From Euglena gracilis (lineage: Eukaryota; Euglenida; Euglenophyceae; Euglenales), in the NCBI GenBank assembly GCA_039621445.1, contig CP154957.1:23652105-23716104 (forward strand): a stretch of DNA of 64,000 nucleotides, read 5' to 3'. How positions within the stretch are numbered: position 1 is the stretch's first letter; every line of letters starts with the position of its first letter. Shown piece by piece: positions 31,583-42,606 of the stretch. Below the pieces are notes generated by a model. It saw nothing but the letters and a program-made list of their open reading frames with translations, did not search any database and had not been told where the DNA came from. A program made the position numbers and the translations under genes.

Positions 31583-31847
31583 GGGATCGCCGTGGGTTGG
31601 TCCATGACCATGGGATATCCCGGAGCGGCGGTGGGGGCTGGGAGGCTGCCTGGCGGGAGACCGGTGAACCGCCAGGTGAGGACCTCCTTTGTCCCAACCG
31701 GTAGTCTGGACGCATGACGACTGCCGATGAACTGGGAGGTCGTGGGGTTCGATTCCGGGTCGGAATTTGGCGTCCGGCTCGGGATGGTGAGAGGCACCGG
31801 CCCCTCATAGGGCATCGAACATGAGCCGTAAAACAAAGAGCCCACAA
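31583..31847 (+). mobile_element. tRNA-derived SINE copy 2
   Basis: Plus-strand A-box-like TAGTCTGGACG (31,702-31,712) and a consensus B box GGTTCGATTCC (31,746-31,756) lie within sequence shared with copy 1. The head (GATCGCCGTGGGTTGGTCCA to CTGCCTGGCGGGAGACCGGT) and tail (GTAAAACAAAGAGCCCACA) match copy 1 read on its minus strand. This copy lacks the inverted second head. Confidence 0.75.
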
Positions 31848-31859
31848 GAGGGGGGGTTG

Positions 31860-33425
31860 CGTGATCTGCAGCCCCTCAAGAAAATAAAAACACCAGAGCC
31901 CCCTGGGGGGGGGCAGGATTTTCGTCCCCTGGGGGGGGGGCGAGGTTCATGCCCCTGAAGGACCCTGGAGGGGGGGGGCATTTCCTTGCGGGGGAAAATG
32001 AGGCCCTGTGGCCCGACGAACGTGGTTGGTAGTGTGGATTTGTTTGTAGGAGATGTGATGTGTGCATCATGTCCTTCTCGGCAGAGCCGGTCTGTCCCGC
32101 TCTTTGTCGTGTCCCTGGTACATCATATGGGCGGTGCACAGAAAGTGCAACACCCTGGAAAAAGCCGCCGCGGCGGACCGGCTATTGGATAACTACCTGG
32201 TGTTTCGCTCGGGCCGCGGGCGGTCAAGGCGGAATGTGCCTGGTTGAAAACAAAACCTTTTTGTGTGTTGGTTATGCGAGAGGATTCCATCTAACGTCAC
32301 ATTTTTTTGTGGAGCATGATTTTTGTAGTTGGTTTTGGGCAGGTTTCCGGACCACGCCCCCCTATGGTGGTTGAGTGCGGAATTTCTGGGAGAATCTTTT
32401 TGATTAGGGGGGGGGGGTGTGGGGGGTCCGAAAAACTGGCATCCAAAGGTTTGAGCCTTGAGGCCCCTGTGATTGTCCAGCGCCCTCCTCCCCTGTTCCC
32501 TCGGTGTGTCGTCTCCCGTGGAGTGGAGTCTGTGGGGGGAGCCGGAACCAAAGCCCACCGCATGAGAGCGGAGTCCAGGTGCCTCATATGAAAGGCGCTT
32601 CCACAAGCGGGGGGGGGGGTGCGCCTCCTTACACCCTTGGGGAGGGGTATGGCTCAAGGCCCCTGAGTACCCCTCGGCGGGGAGTTCTTCGCGGAGAGTC
32701 AACGTGACGGCGCATGGACCCGAAACCACTCCCTAAGGGTTCATGTGGACTTATAAACTTGGTCAAGGCCGGTCTGTAACCCTCTGGGTCAGGTGAATCT
32801 GGCTGTTGACTTTGAGTGAGGTGGCGTAATTATGGGAGTTTTTCCTCTGTAAGGTGGGTCAGCTCATCATAGGCAAAATGGTGGCGTGGGCCATTTTCTG
32901 TGGTGTTGGGCCTGTGGGGTGAGGCGGCAGAAGGCCCGGGGGGGGGGGTGGCATTGGGGAGTAAGGAGCGCCCAGTCAATAGGCTCCTTTCGTAATGAGG
33001 GGCCATCTCTAACCGGAATCTTCCAATACCCCCCATCATGTGCATTGTGTAAATAGGCGCATTGATGGGTAAGGGGGGTAGAGGGTGTTTTTCTGCATTT
33101 TCTGTGGGTTGGTGTCGTTTGTTTTCAAAAAATGTTCCTCATTCCATCCAAAGAGGTTTTTTTTTGGTGAATTACGGTGAAGACCCTGAGGTGAATTTTT
33201 GAATTCATTTTCGAAAATTGAACCGAAGTCAAATTTTCAATCTCGAAGTCAACTTTGAATTTTTGAAGTCGGGTTTAAGTTTTTATTTGGGAAGTAGAAG
33301 CGAGCGCCGCCCATCCGGGCAGATCTTCAAGTTTGTTTTGGTCTGCCGTGTCCAATGAATAGGATGACTTCTCTTTTAGATGTGGTGATGGCAGGGGAAG
33401 GACGAGATAGCGAGGATCGTTTAAA
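31860..33425. other. G-tract-rich DNA without a recognisable gene
   Basis: It contains several poly-G runs (about 31,905, 31,930, 31,970, 32,407, 32,610 and 32,940). No conserved frame or mobile-element motif was seen. Confidence 0.4.

Positions 33426-33426
<1 letters not shown>

Positions 33427-33499
<73 letters not shown>
33427..33499. repeat. TG dinucleotide microsatellite
   Basis: About 36 uninterrupted TG units, ending in GCGCG. Confidence 0.97.
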
Positions 33500-33502
<3 letters not shown>

Positions 33503-33504
33503 TG

Positions 33505-34150
33505 GAACAGGGATTTGAGCCCCTCCTGTTTTGAACAAAAAATTGCCCCCGAAAAAATTCCCGAAGAAATCCCTTCGAAAACTTTGTAAAAAGATCCTAC
33601 GCCGCCATCGTCCCCCCGATGGGCGGGGGGGACGGACCGCGCGCACAATGCGCAAGAGGGTCCAAGTTTCATCTTATGTACGTTTTCGTGGCCCGCATGA
33701 CGATTCAGGCCTTCAAAGTCAAGGTCAAAAGTCAAGGCCAAAATTTGAATCGTCAGAGGGAGCGCGTTGCGCTTTCTAGAAAACATTTTGAGTAATTTTT
33801 TGGGGGATGTTTGCTGTAAATCTTCTCCCCGCCCCTCAAGGCTTCCCATTTCCGCTTGAGAACGTTCGATAAGGCAGGGTATTTTGGCAATGTCCGCTGC
33901 CCCCCGCTCTGTCGGTTCTCGCGAGACCCCCATTACGAGGAAGCTGATGTCGGAAATTTCCGCTCCCCCCTGCCCCCCCGCTTCGCGCAAGACCCGACTA
34001 TGGGTCGTTTTTGCTTTTCTTCACCTCATGAGCGAAGTAGATTTGGACAGCGGCGACGCGGTTTCGCTTTGTTTGAAAATTCGTGGTGCTTTCTACCAAT
34101 TTGGACATCGGCTGAAAAATTTTGCCCCTTTTCGCTCATTTTGGCCTCTT
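33505..34150. other. No recognisable gene or element
   Basis: Short frames only. Confidence 0.35.
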
Positions 34151-34155
34151 ATATA

Positions 34156-34492
34156 CCCCCCCCCTGTGTCCAATGGCCGTAACCTCTGTCCTCTGACCGG
34201 GGGGGGGTGGTCGTTGGACATGGGGTCAAAAGAAAGTTGGTGGGTACCTGGGTCCCTACCCACCCAAAAATGCCCAAATTTTCCCTTCCGGCGCTTTGCG
34301 CCGAAAATTTTGGGCAATTTTGACAAATTTTTGTCCAAAAAAGTGTCAAAAATGGCATTTTGGCCAAATTTTTGGCCAATTTTTGGGCAAAATTTTTCGT
34401 CCCGGCGCTTCATGCCGGGACCAAAAATTTGGTCAAACCTCCGAAAAGGTGTCCTCTGACCGGGGGGGTGGTCATTGCACATAGGGGGGGGG
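34156..34492. mobile_element. MITE-like inverted-repeat element, copy 1
   Basis: The left end, TGTCCAATGGCCGTAACCTC with a G run then GTGGTCGTTGGACATGG, is mirrored by the right end, GTGTCCTCTGACC with a G run then GTGGTCATTGCACATAGG. The core holds a GCGCTTTGCGCC hairpin (34,291) and paired GGCATTTTGGCC- and GGCCAATTTTTGG-like segments. Copies 2 and 3 share this plan. Confidence 0.6.
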
Positions 34493-34499
34493 GGGGTAC

Positions 34500-36005
34500 T
34501 AAAAACAACACAAAAAACGGCCTCTTCCGAGAAAAACCAAAAAATGGACAAAGCGGTTTTCCACTTCGTTTCCGCTACAAACCCTCTTAAAGTTTTGGGC
34601 AATTTACGCCGCCTAAGCTAGCCATGAATCCAGGTTATGTGAAAGCGTCTCAACGCCCTGGTCCTGAGGTCCTGAGGTCAGGGATGGTACACTGAAATGG
34701 TTCGGGCGGTGGTGGGAAGAGGGGAGGAGGGGATGGACCCCTGCATCGTAACGTTCCCTGACAGACCAGCTGTCTGTCACAGTGCGGTCCCTGCGGCAGG
34801 CAACTCTGCGGTGAAAAGTAACCAATCTAGAATCAAATCCAAGGCACAAGGAACCGGCCATGAATGGCGCGTGTCCTTCGTGAAGAAACACAGACAAATA
34901 TGCAAGACAAACAAACAAAATTCAAAAAATTGTGTGCAATGCTGGACAAATTAAAAGCAAACAGAGTTACCTCATGATGCAGGACTTCTGGTCAAAAAGA
35001 GGTCACTGGGTCATGTGGGGGGGTGGGGCGGTGGCAGGTGTTCAACTCAACAACAGCAGGACATTAAACCAACCCAACCAAAGAAAATATTAAACAAAGA
35101 AACACGTACAGCGTGAATCCGGTGTGTGAAATGGCATTTCATGTTTCATGCTGCATTTGCATCGGTAATTTGACCACACCATTCCAATCCTGCAACCAAT
35201 CCCAGGTGGGGGCAAATTTCCACTTTCAAAAAATCAGTGGCTCGCTTTTATTAAAAAAAGACACCCGATTCTGAACAAAAAACTCAAAAATGCATACGGA
35301 TGGGATTCGGTCGTTCTCGAGCCAAACCCTAATCCATCACTCGAAAAACCCAATCAAATAACTCCCAGGGGGGGGGGTCAGACACATCTTGAACGTACGG
35401 TTGAATTGCATCAACAATTTCCTAAACCTGGGTAGTTTCTTCGATAAATTCAGAACTTCTCCAAATCTTTCGACATTTTTTCTTACAAATCTGCCTCAAA
35501 TTTTGCACATCCTCCGCAGGGAGTGATATTTCTATCTCTCTAATCGCTGAGATAAAAGAGTGTTTAGCATTCAAAAATCTGAAAAACGCTGTCAAAATGG
35601 GTTGGAGACCCTGCCCCCGCCCCGGGAGGATGTTTCCCCAGGCCCAAACCCACCCACCTTTATTTAGAACCCATTCACGCATGACCCCCTCCCCCCCCCC
35701 CCCCCCCCGATGGTGGACCCACCCACCCACCCAAAACCACCAAAAATTGACCGAAAACTCGGTAATTTTTTTTCTGGCCCGGCCAAAAGCTGGGCCAGAC
35801 TGACTGATGGTGCACCCCACCCCACCCACTCCCAAATCCCACCCCCTGGGGAAGGGGTCACACAGGTGGTCACACCACCCATAGATCTGGGTCGAAATTC
35901 ATGCAATTTGCTGAGTCTGGGCTTTCCTGCATTTTTTTTTTTGGACAAGCTCAATCCCAAATCTGGCCGAATTCCACAGCACTGCAAAAAGCAACTTCTT
36001 GCCCT
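34500..36005. other. No recognisable gene; C/G-run-rich DNA
   Basis: A long poly-C run lies at about 35,690-35,708. Frames are short and no repeat is shared with other regions. Confidence 0.35.
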
Positions 36006-36011
36006 CCCCCC

Positions 36012-36406
36012 CCTATGTCCAACGACCAGTAACCTCTGTCCTCCGACCGGGGGGGTGGTCGTTGGACATAGGGTAGTGACCAAAAAGGTGTCCTCTGACC
36101 GGGGGGGTGGTCGTTGGACAAGGGGTCAAAAAAAAATGTTGGCGGGTAATCGGGACCCCACCCCCCAAATAAGGTCAAATTTTCCCTTCCAGCGCTTTGC
36201 GCCGAAAATTCTGGGCAATTTTGACAAATTTTTGTCCAAAAAGTGCCAAAAATGGCATTTTGGCCAATTTTTGACCCATTTGGGGCACAAAAATTTTCGG
36301 CCCGGCGCTTCGCGCCGGGACCAAAATTTTCGCCAAACCTCCAAAAAGGTGTCCTCTGACCGGGGGGGTGGTCGTTGGACATAGGGGGGTCGTTGGACAT
36401 AGGGGG
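36012..36406. mobile_element. MITE-like inverted-repeat element, copy 2
   Basis: It starts CCTATGTCCAACGACC and ends GGTCGTTGGACATAGG, a 16-base exact terminal inverted repeat. The phrase GTGTCCTCTGACCGGGGGGG occurs twice inside (about 36,088 and 36,348). The core again has GCGCTTTGCGCC (36,197) and GGCGCTTCGCGCC (36,304) hairpins and matches copy 1 over the stretch around TTTTGACAAATTTTTGTCCA. Confidence 0.7.
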
Positions 36407-36414
36407 GGGGGTGT

Positions 36415-37190
36415 GAAAATGGGAAGGGAAAAATGACCCCCCCCCCTCCCTCTGGCCAGTCCAATTTCCCCATTGGTCAGTTGGCGGGAAATGCCTGAAT
36501 GCGAGATTTCACACAGCTATTTCCCATCACCTGAAAATTGAGATGTGGCCAAGCTCAGAATTTCTCCATTTTCATCCCTTGTAACTGAGGTGATACGCGA
36601 ATTTCAGGGATCTGTTTCACAATCCTGGATTTTCTCTTGCATTGGGGAAACTTATTATAGGTTGTAGGTTTTTGCGAGTTTGCCATTTTGGCATTCATTG
36701 TGGCTTTTGCCATATTGGCCTCTTTTTTGCAAAAAAAAGCAAAACTTATCCACACAAATCACAAAACTCCCAAAAATGATTTTGGCAAAGTCCCTTTCAA
36801 AGCAAACCTCTCCTTTCAATGAACCAATGGATCCTCACCATAAAGAGTGTTCCTTTGACATGGCAAATCAACACGCAATCAAACACAAAACAAACCCGGC
36901 TGGGAGGGCAAATGTCCTGGAAAGCGCGAAAGCGCATTGTGCAGGGCGCAATGGCTTCCGAAGCTCCCTGTCCTGGTCAACGGCAGAGGAGGCCACCCAA
37001 CCTTTTCAACTCATCTCATCCATCAGAACATACCTCACTGGGGCAACCAGCATTTAGTTCCTCCCCCCGCCTCGGCAGCTGCCACCTGACGGGCCAATAC
37101 CCCCCCTGAATGAGGGTGGGTAATACTTGGGTGTCGGGCGAAAATCGGCCAAGGGCTGCCAATATTTGGGGTGGGGGCGGGTTGCTGGAA
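36415..37190. other. No recognisable gene
   Basis: Short frames only between MITE-like copies 2 and 3. Confidence 0.35.
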
Positions 37191-37193
37191 ACC

Positions 37194-37580
37194 ATAGACT
37201 GACCCCCTGTCCAACAACTGGTACCCTCTGTCCCGACCAGGGGGGGGGGAGTTGGTGGTTGGACACTGGGTTGTGACCAAAAAGGTGTCCTTGATTGGTC
37301 GGGGGGAGGGGGGGACTCGTCAGACAAGAGGTCCAAAAAAATCAAGTGCCCAGACTCCCCCAAATAACAAGTAAAAAATTTCCTTCTAACGCTAATTTCG
37401 GCAATTTCGACATTTTTTTGTGTGCCAAAAATAGTCTTTCTAGCCGATTTTTCGCCGATTTTCGGGCATTTTTTCTGGCCTCGCACTTTGTGCTGGACCA
37501 AAAAATCTGGCCAAACCTCCGAAGAGGTGCCCTCCAACTGGGGGGAGGGGGTTGTTGGACACAGGGTGGGGGGGGGGCAC
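37194..37580. mobile_element. MITE-like inverted-repeat element, copy 3 (diverged)
   Basis: The left end CCCCTGTCCAACAACTGG and right end GGGTTGTTGGACACAGGG are inverted repeats equivalent to those of copy 2. The core is shorter and its hairpin has decayed, but GGCAATTTCGACATTTTTTT keeps the family order. Confidence 0.55.
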
Positions 37581-37639
37581 TTTTTTCGGGCCCAAATCCT
37601 CCCACCCAACAACCCCAACCCGGGGGGGGGGGTCAACCC

Positions 37640-38330
37640 ACCCACCACCCAAAATCGTCTGAAATCCCCTGAAAAACTCTTGAATAAAAACATTTCGAAA
37701 AAAACACTTCAAATAAACAATCCAATAAAAAAAAATCCTTGTGAAATAAAAAAAAACAGTTCTTATTATAAAAAATTATGTAAAAAACCAAAAAAAAACA
37801 ATAATATGTGAAATAAAAAAATACATGAGAAATGAAAAAGAGGGAAAAAATAACTGTCAAACATTCATTGATTCTGGAGATAAAAAAGGCATGGTTTTTG
37901 ACTTTGAAGAAGAGGCTCTTTTGATTCAGAGAATATTGGCAAAAACTTTTTAAGAGGTTCAATTGTGTTTTGAAAATACTAGAGCCCATGCTTTAATTGT
38001 TGCAAATAAAACAATTCATTGGTTTGAAACCCTCTGCAACATAAATTCTCATATTTTGGTAAAAATATGCAAAAAAAATGGAAACAAATAAAAATAGTTG
38101 CAAAAAAGCAAAACCTTTAAACAAAACCTTTATTAAAAAAAAACAATAGACAATCATTCTTTAGAATTGGAAATTATGTTAAACAAAAAGTTTGAGATTT
38201 TGAGGGAAAAAATTCAAAAAAAGATTCTCTTCCAAAACATGAAAATGTATCAAAATATGAAGAAAAAAATGCAAAACTGGAGCAAAAAATTAATAGGTGA
38301 AAAAAATGGTTAATCGGCAAAATATGCCAG
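37640..38330. other. A-rich region, no gene
   Basis: The plus strand is strongly A-rich with long A runs and contrasts sharply with the G-tract-rich flanks. A 187-codon frame starting within it (38,297-38,860) shows no motif and I did not call it a gene. Confidence 0.5.
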
Positions 38331-38927
38331 AATATGAAAACGCATGCAAAGCAGGGGACAAATATGGAACAATTGAGGGAAAATGCAACTTTTTGATGTC
38401 TCCAGCACACATCAAAAGAAAGTATTTCGAGAGTTTGGCTTTTAGTCAAGGAGGGGAAGGAGCCCAACGTTTCGCAAACCAATATTGGACAAGCTCCTGT
38501 CCAAAGCTCCAGAAAGAAAGAAGAACCAAAACCCTGGCCAGAGAAGCCTTTCGGTATCGAAATGGGTTGACTGGGGGGGGTGGACTCTCAAAAACGTTAA
38601 ACACAAAAATGTCAAGAAAAACACACAAAGCCACTTTGATGCTTTTTGGGGGGGACATGGCTTCCAAATCAAGCAAAAATGTACAACCTATGCGTCTGCC
38701 CCTGAGGCTAATTGCCGTTGCCACCTCTGCTGTCGTACTAGGGTCAATGTGCCTTCAGAGAGCAATGCCAGTAAGAAAACAAAAAAAAGTGGAGGTGGTG
38801 AGAGCTCTGCTTGGAGGCCCAGGCCAGATTCCACGCAAAAATTATAATGATGACAATTAAAAAAAATGAAGCCTTTATTTGATGTCAAAATTGTAGGAAA
38901 TACATATTCCAAAGTTTCTGGTTGCAC

Positions 38928-39330
38928 CTCCCCCCCTTGTCCAAGCACCACAAAAGATGGGTAAGAACCGGGGGGGGGGGGGTGCCTATTTTTCCAAAAT
39001 ATGGATAAGAACCAGGGGGGTGGTGCTTAGACAAGGGGGAAAAATTTGACTGCAAAAAAAAATTCGGCGCTTCGCGCCAAAAAGGGAAAATTCCCCTACT
39101 TTTGGAGGTCCACTGTTGAACTTACACACATTTGGATGCAGAAATCAACAATACCTCACCAAATCAGGTCTCAGAAGTTGCAGAAATTTCGAAATTTTTG
39201 AGAAATTTCCCTTACAATTGCACACAAAATAAACCTCCCCGTGACGATGACCTTTGAAAAGATGGGTAAGAACCGGGGGGGGGGTGCTTAGACAAGGGTG
39301 GTGCTTAGACAGGGGGGGGGGGAGGTAATC
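38928..39330. mobile_element. Related inverted-repeat element with GCGC hairpin
   Basis: The left end CCCCTTGTCCAAGCACCAC is mirrored by GGTGCTTAGACAAGGGGG (about 39,022) and again by GGTGCTTAGACAGGGGGG (about 39,300). A GGCGCTTCGCGCC hairpin lies at 39,063. GATGGGTAAGAACCGGGG occurs on both sides. It resembles the 34-37.6 kb family in plan but has different terminal sequences. Confidence 0.5.
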
Positions 39331-39339
39331 AGGATAATA

Positions 39340-41865
39340 AGAAAACGGAAGGCCTGACTGAACTACCTTCGGCGCCGATGAAACCGGATTCCCTGGAAGG
39401 AGGATTCCCTGGAGAATGGATTGGGGTGGGGGAGTCCCAGGGCTGAACACCCATCCCAATGGAACCCAATGAATCTATGAATGGAGGGTGGGGGTTGTCC
39501 ACCCCCACCAGGGTTTGATCTAAAGGCAGGTGTGGGTGGGAAGATTTTTGGGTAGCCCGTTTGCCTTAAAAAAAATGCCAGAATTCGACCTAAATCCGGC
39601 CCAACTTGGTCCGGATTGCGGCTGAACTTCTTCCTAAATTGCTAATAATTGGGGCCCCATGGCCGTAACCCTAACCCTATTCCAATCAACAACCCCAACT
39701 TTCCCCGAAGGTCGGACGCGGGTCACTCCATACTACCCCCTACTACTTCCCCCCCCCCCCACTGGACCACTAATAAGAATAACTTCTCAAAACACATATG
39801 TCGCAAAATGACCAAATGCATGAAAATTTTCAAAGTCCCCTCCAGCAGAAGTGTGCCAGTTTCCAAACCCGCAATTTCTGCATTTTCCTGCAATCTTCCT
39901 GAAGGCCTCCGATATCAATTTGGCAGCCATCCTCTTTTTTGCCCCTCTTCTCAGGGGGGGGGGGCAAATAATATTTGTTTTGAGCAGCACATAAATTTTG
40001 AGCAGTTATTCACATTTTTTTCCAAAAAAGGTACAAAAACATGATTTTTTGTAAGTTTGAATGCTGATTCTGGAAATATGGAATGTCTTGGGTGGGGAAA
40101 ATACAAAAGTGGAAAAAATTCACAAAAATTTGGTATCAGGTTAAATCTGGTCAGGATGTGAAATTCTTCTGAATGTACAAATTATTGCCCAGCAGAAACT
40201 GGGGAAAACCTTTCAAAAAAAACTGGAAAGTTGCCAAAATTTGCAAAATTCGGCAAAATTTGGCAAACTTGCAACAAATTAGTAAAGGCACGTGGGAGCC
40301 CTTGTGAAGCATTCGAGAAATGGCCAGAATTCACTTCGCCTTCCAGTTCAGGTTCATGCGAAAAAAAATGCGGAAAATGCAAAAAATTGCAGAAAAATTG
40401 CGGAAAAAATTGCAGTTGTCAATTGCCCCCCCCCCCCCACCTGAGTCCGGGTGACCAATCCTTGGCCCAAAGCGCCGCCTCCCAAAATCGGCCGAAATAC
40501 CATTTTGGGAACTTTGGGGTGAAAATTTGTTGAAAATACAAAAAAAATGTCACAAAGCCGTGGAAAGAAAAACTTTGACCTCTTGGGGGCTCAGGCATCT
40601 CCCCCCCCCCCTGAGGTCGGGACCACACCATTGCTTACCAAACCCCCACGCGTGGGAGGGGGAAGGGAGTCACTTTCCTTTTCAAAAACCAGTCACCCAC
40701 TCCCCCCCCTTGGGAGGGTCCATCACTCTCGCCACCTGCACCAAAAATGGCTTAAAATCAGTGGATTTCGGCAAAAAATGGAGCAGGCTTCTTTTCAAGG
40801 CTCCAAGGGGAAGGGTCCCCTCCTGGCCTAACGCGGGACCCCGGGGGGGTCGCCCAAAAATTGGGCTGTCTAAATGCATTTCCCAAAAAATTTAGGGTGC
40901 TCTATGCAGAAACCAGTACCTGGGCCTCCGGCCTGGAACCCATGGGGTTTCGGGGATTCCCGTACAATCCTGAGGGGGGGGGTCCCCGAACCCCCTTCCC
41001 CTCGGCCAGGAGGTGGGGGGGGGGGGAAGGGGGACCCAGGGAGTCCAGAGCCAAAAAGTCACTTTCCTCCGTCCCCTCCTGGACCGGAGCACCTCCCCCA
41101 CCCACACCTGCCAAGAGGGCCCGGACCATCACAAATTAAGATGGGTCCTCTTCCCCGTACACCCTCCTTATTAAACCCTGCCCCCCACCCCCCCCACAGG
41201 GTTCACTGGGTTCCCATTCAGCCCTCCCCCCCCGGTGGCAGAAAAGAAGACCGAAGAAAGAATGCAACCCGGGGCGGCAACAGAGGAGGGTCAGTGTGGG
41301 GTCAGGCAGCGCATAAGCCACCGTCCGGAAAGGCTGGATCCTGCCTCGCCAAAGGCAACCTCAGGGGGCAGAGATCCATCTTGCCCACACCGGCGCCAGG
41401 GCCGGCTGGTGTGGTCCTTCAGCGGAGTTTGATTCTCTCAGCCAAACTTGGAGGGTGGAAAGTGCAGGTTTGCCAGGGTTTGGTGAAGACCAGGTAACCC
41501 TCCTGCAGCCTGCGAAGGTATTGGATTGATCCTCTTGACCCTTGCCTGTTGTTTGGGCAACACCCTGCAATGGTTCGTATGGACCCATCGCCGCTTCCCC
41601 AAAAGCATGACTTCTAAATTTCTTCTTCATTGAATTGGTGTTTTTCAATAAAATCATAAAATTTAATCATTTTTTCCAGATCATTTTCACCTGGTTTCTA
41701 AGGGAAAATATATTACTTTCTCCGCACCTGAGAAAAGGGGGGGGAGGAATTGTTGGACGAACTTTGGACTCTTTTCCCTCTTGCCGGCACTGCTTTTTAG
41801 GCATCCTCATGATTGAACGGTTCCACTTCAATGGAAAATTTGGGCTGTGGTGATGGCTGATAAAA
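39340..41865. other. No recognisable gene
   Basis: Contains poly-C and poly-G runs and short A/T-rich spots. No conserved frame, RNA gene or shared repeat could be supported. Confidence 0.35.
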
Positions 41866-41869
41866 TTTT

Positions 41870-42300
41870 TTTTTGTGGGATCTGGAGCAGGCTTTTGAAC
41901 CCCGGGGGGGGGGGGGTACTGGCTAGCCAATCGGCTAGACACTGGAAAAAATGGACTAGCTGGACCCCCCCCCGGGGTGGGGGGGGGGGGTCCAGGGGTC
42001 CCCCCAACTGGAAAAAAAATTTTCCTCTGGCGCGCAGCGAGGTGGAAATGAGGTTATTAATAGGTTTTGGGCTGATTTTTGTTCCAAAACTTCCCAAAAA
42101 TGGCCAAAAACGGGCATCTTTGGCCATTTTGGGGGGGTCCCAAAAAAATTTCCGGCGCTTTGCGCCGGTCACTGGAAAACTTTTTTCCACTAGCTAGCCC
42201 TGCTAGCAGACCCCCCCCCCCCGGGGGGGTCTGCTAGAAATCCCACTAACCAAATTGGACTAGCTGCAGTCCAGCCCCCCCCCCCCCCCCCCCGGGGGGT
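41870..42300. mobile_element. Hairpin-core repeat with GCTAG-rich ends
   Basis: The ends carry GGCTAGCCAATCGGCTAG and CCACTAGCTAGCCCTGCTAG near poly-C/poly-G hairpins. The core includes GGCGCTTTGCGCC (42,150) and GGCATCTTTGGCCATTTTGG, like the other hairpin-core elements at 34-39 kb and 46.3 kb. Confidence 0.45.
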
Positions 42301-42597
42301 ACTGCAATCCCTTATGCAGAAGCCTGATCTGGAGAGGATCACAAGAGAAAAGGGGCTGGCTCAAGGGCAAAAAATATGCTATGCCTATAATTTTTTTTCT
42401 GATCATCCCCGGAAATGGGAAAAGAAACAAACGCACCGCCAATCAAACGGCGAGGCGGGCCATCCCTCACAGCACGCTCTGGGTGGCCATCCGGGGCCCC
42501 ACGGGTCTTCCATCCACCTCTCCACAGCCATCCTCATTGACCGGCACTGGCTTTGGACATTGTGTGCCACACGCTGCCCACGGAGGGGAGAACGACC

Positions 42598-42606
42598 TCA
42601 CTGCCC
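42598..42606 (-). CDS. eIF4G exon O: two codons and stop
   Basis: Predicted from the CAGGGC inverted ends of the last intron. After CCCTG plus CAGCT the sequence is GGG CAG TGA, so the protein would end AAGDGQ. If the intron were kept, the frame would run on for many codons into unrelated sequence. The 3' UTR then lies below 42,598. Confidence 0.55.
   Translation of the reverse strand, partial: GQ

Noticed and set aside
33421-33655. HTHTHT-repeat protein on the minus strand
   Set aside because: Translation of the TG microsatellite.
38297-38860. 187-codon plus-strand frame
   Set aside because: It starts in an A-rich stretch and has a poly-G-encoded GGGG, no motif and no supporting context.
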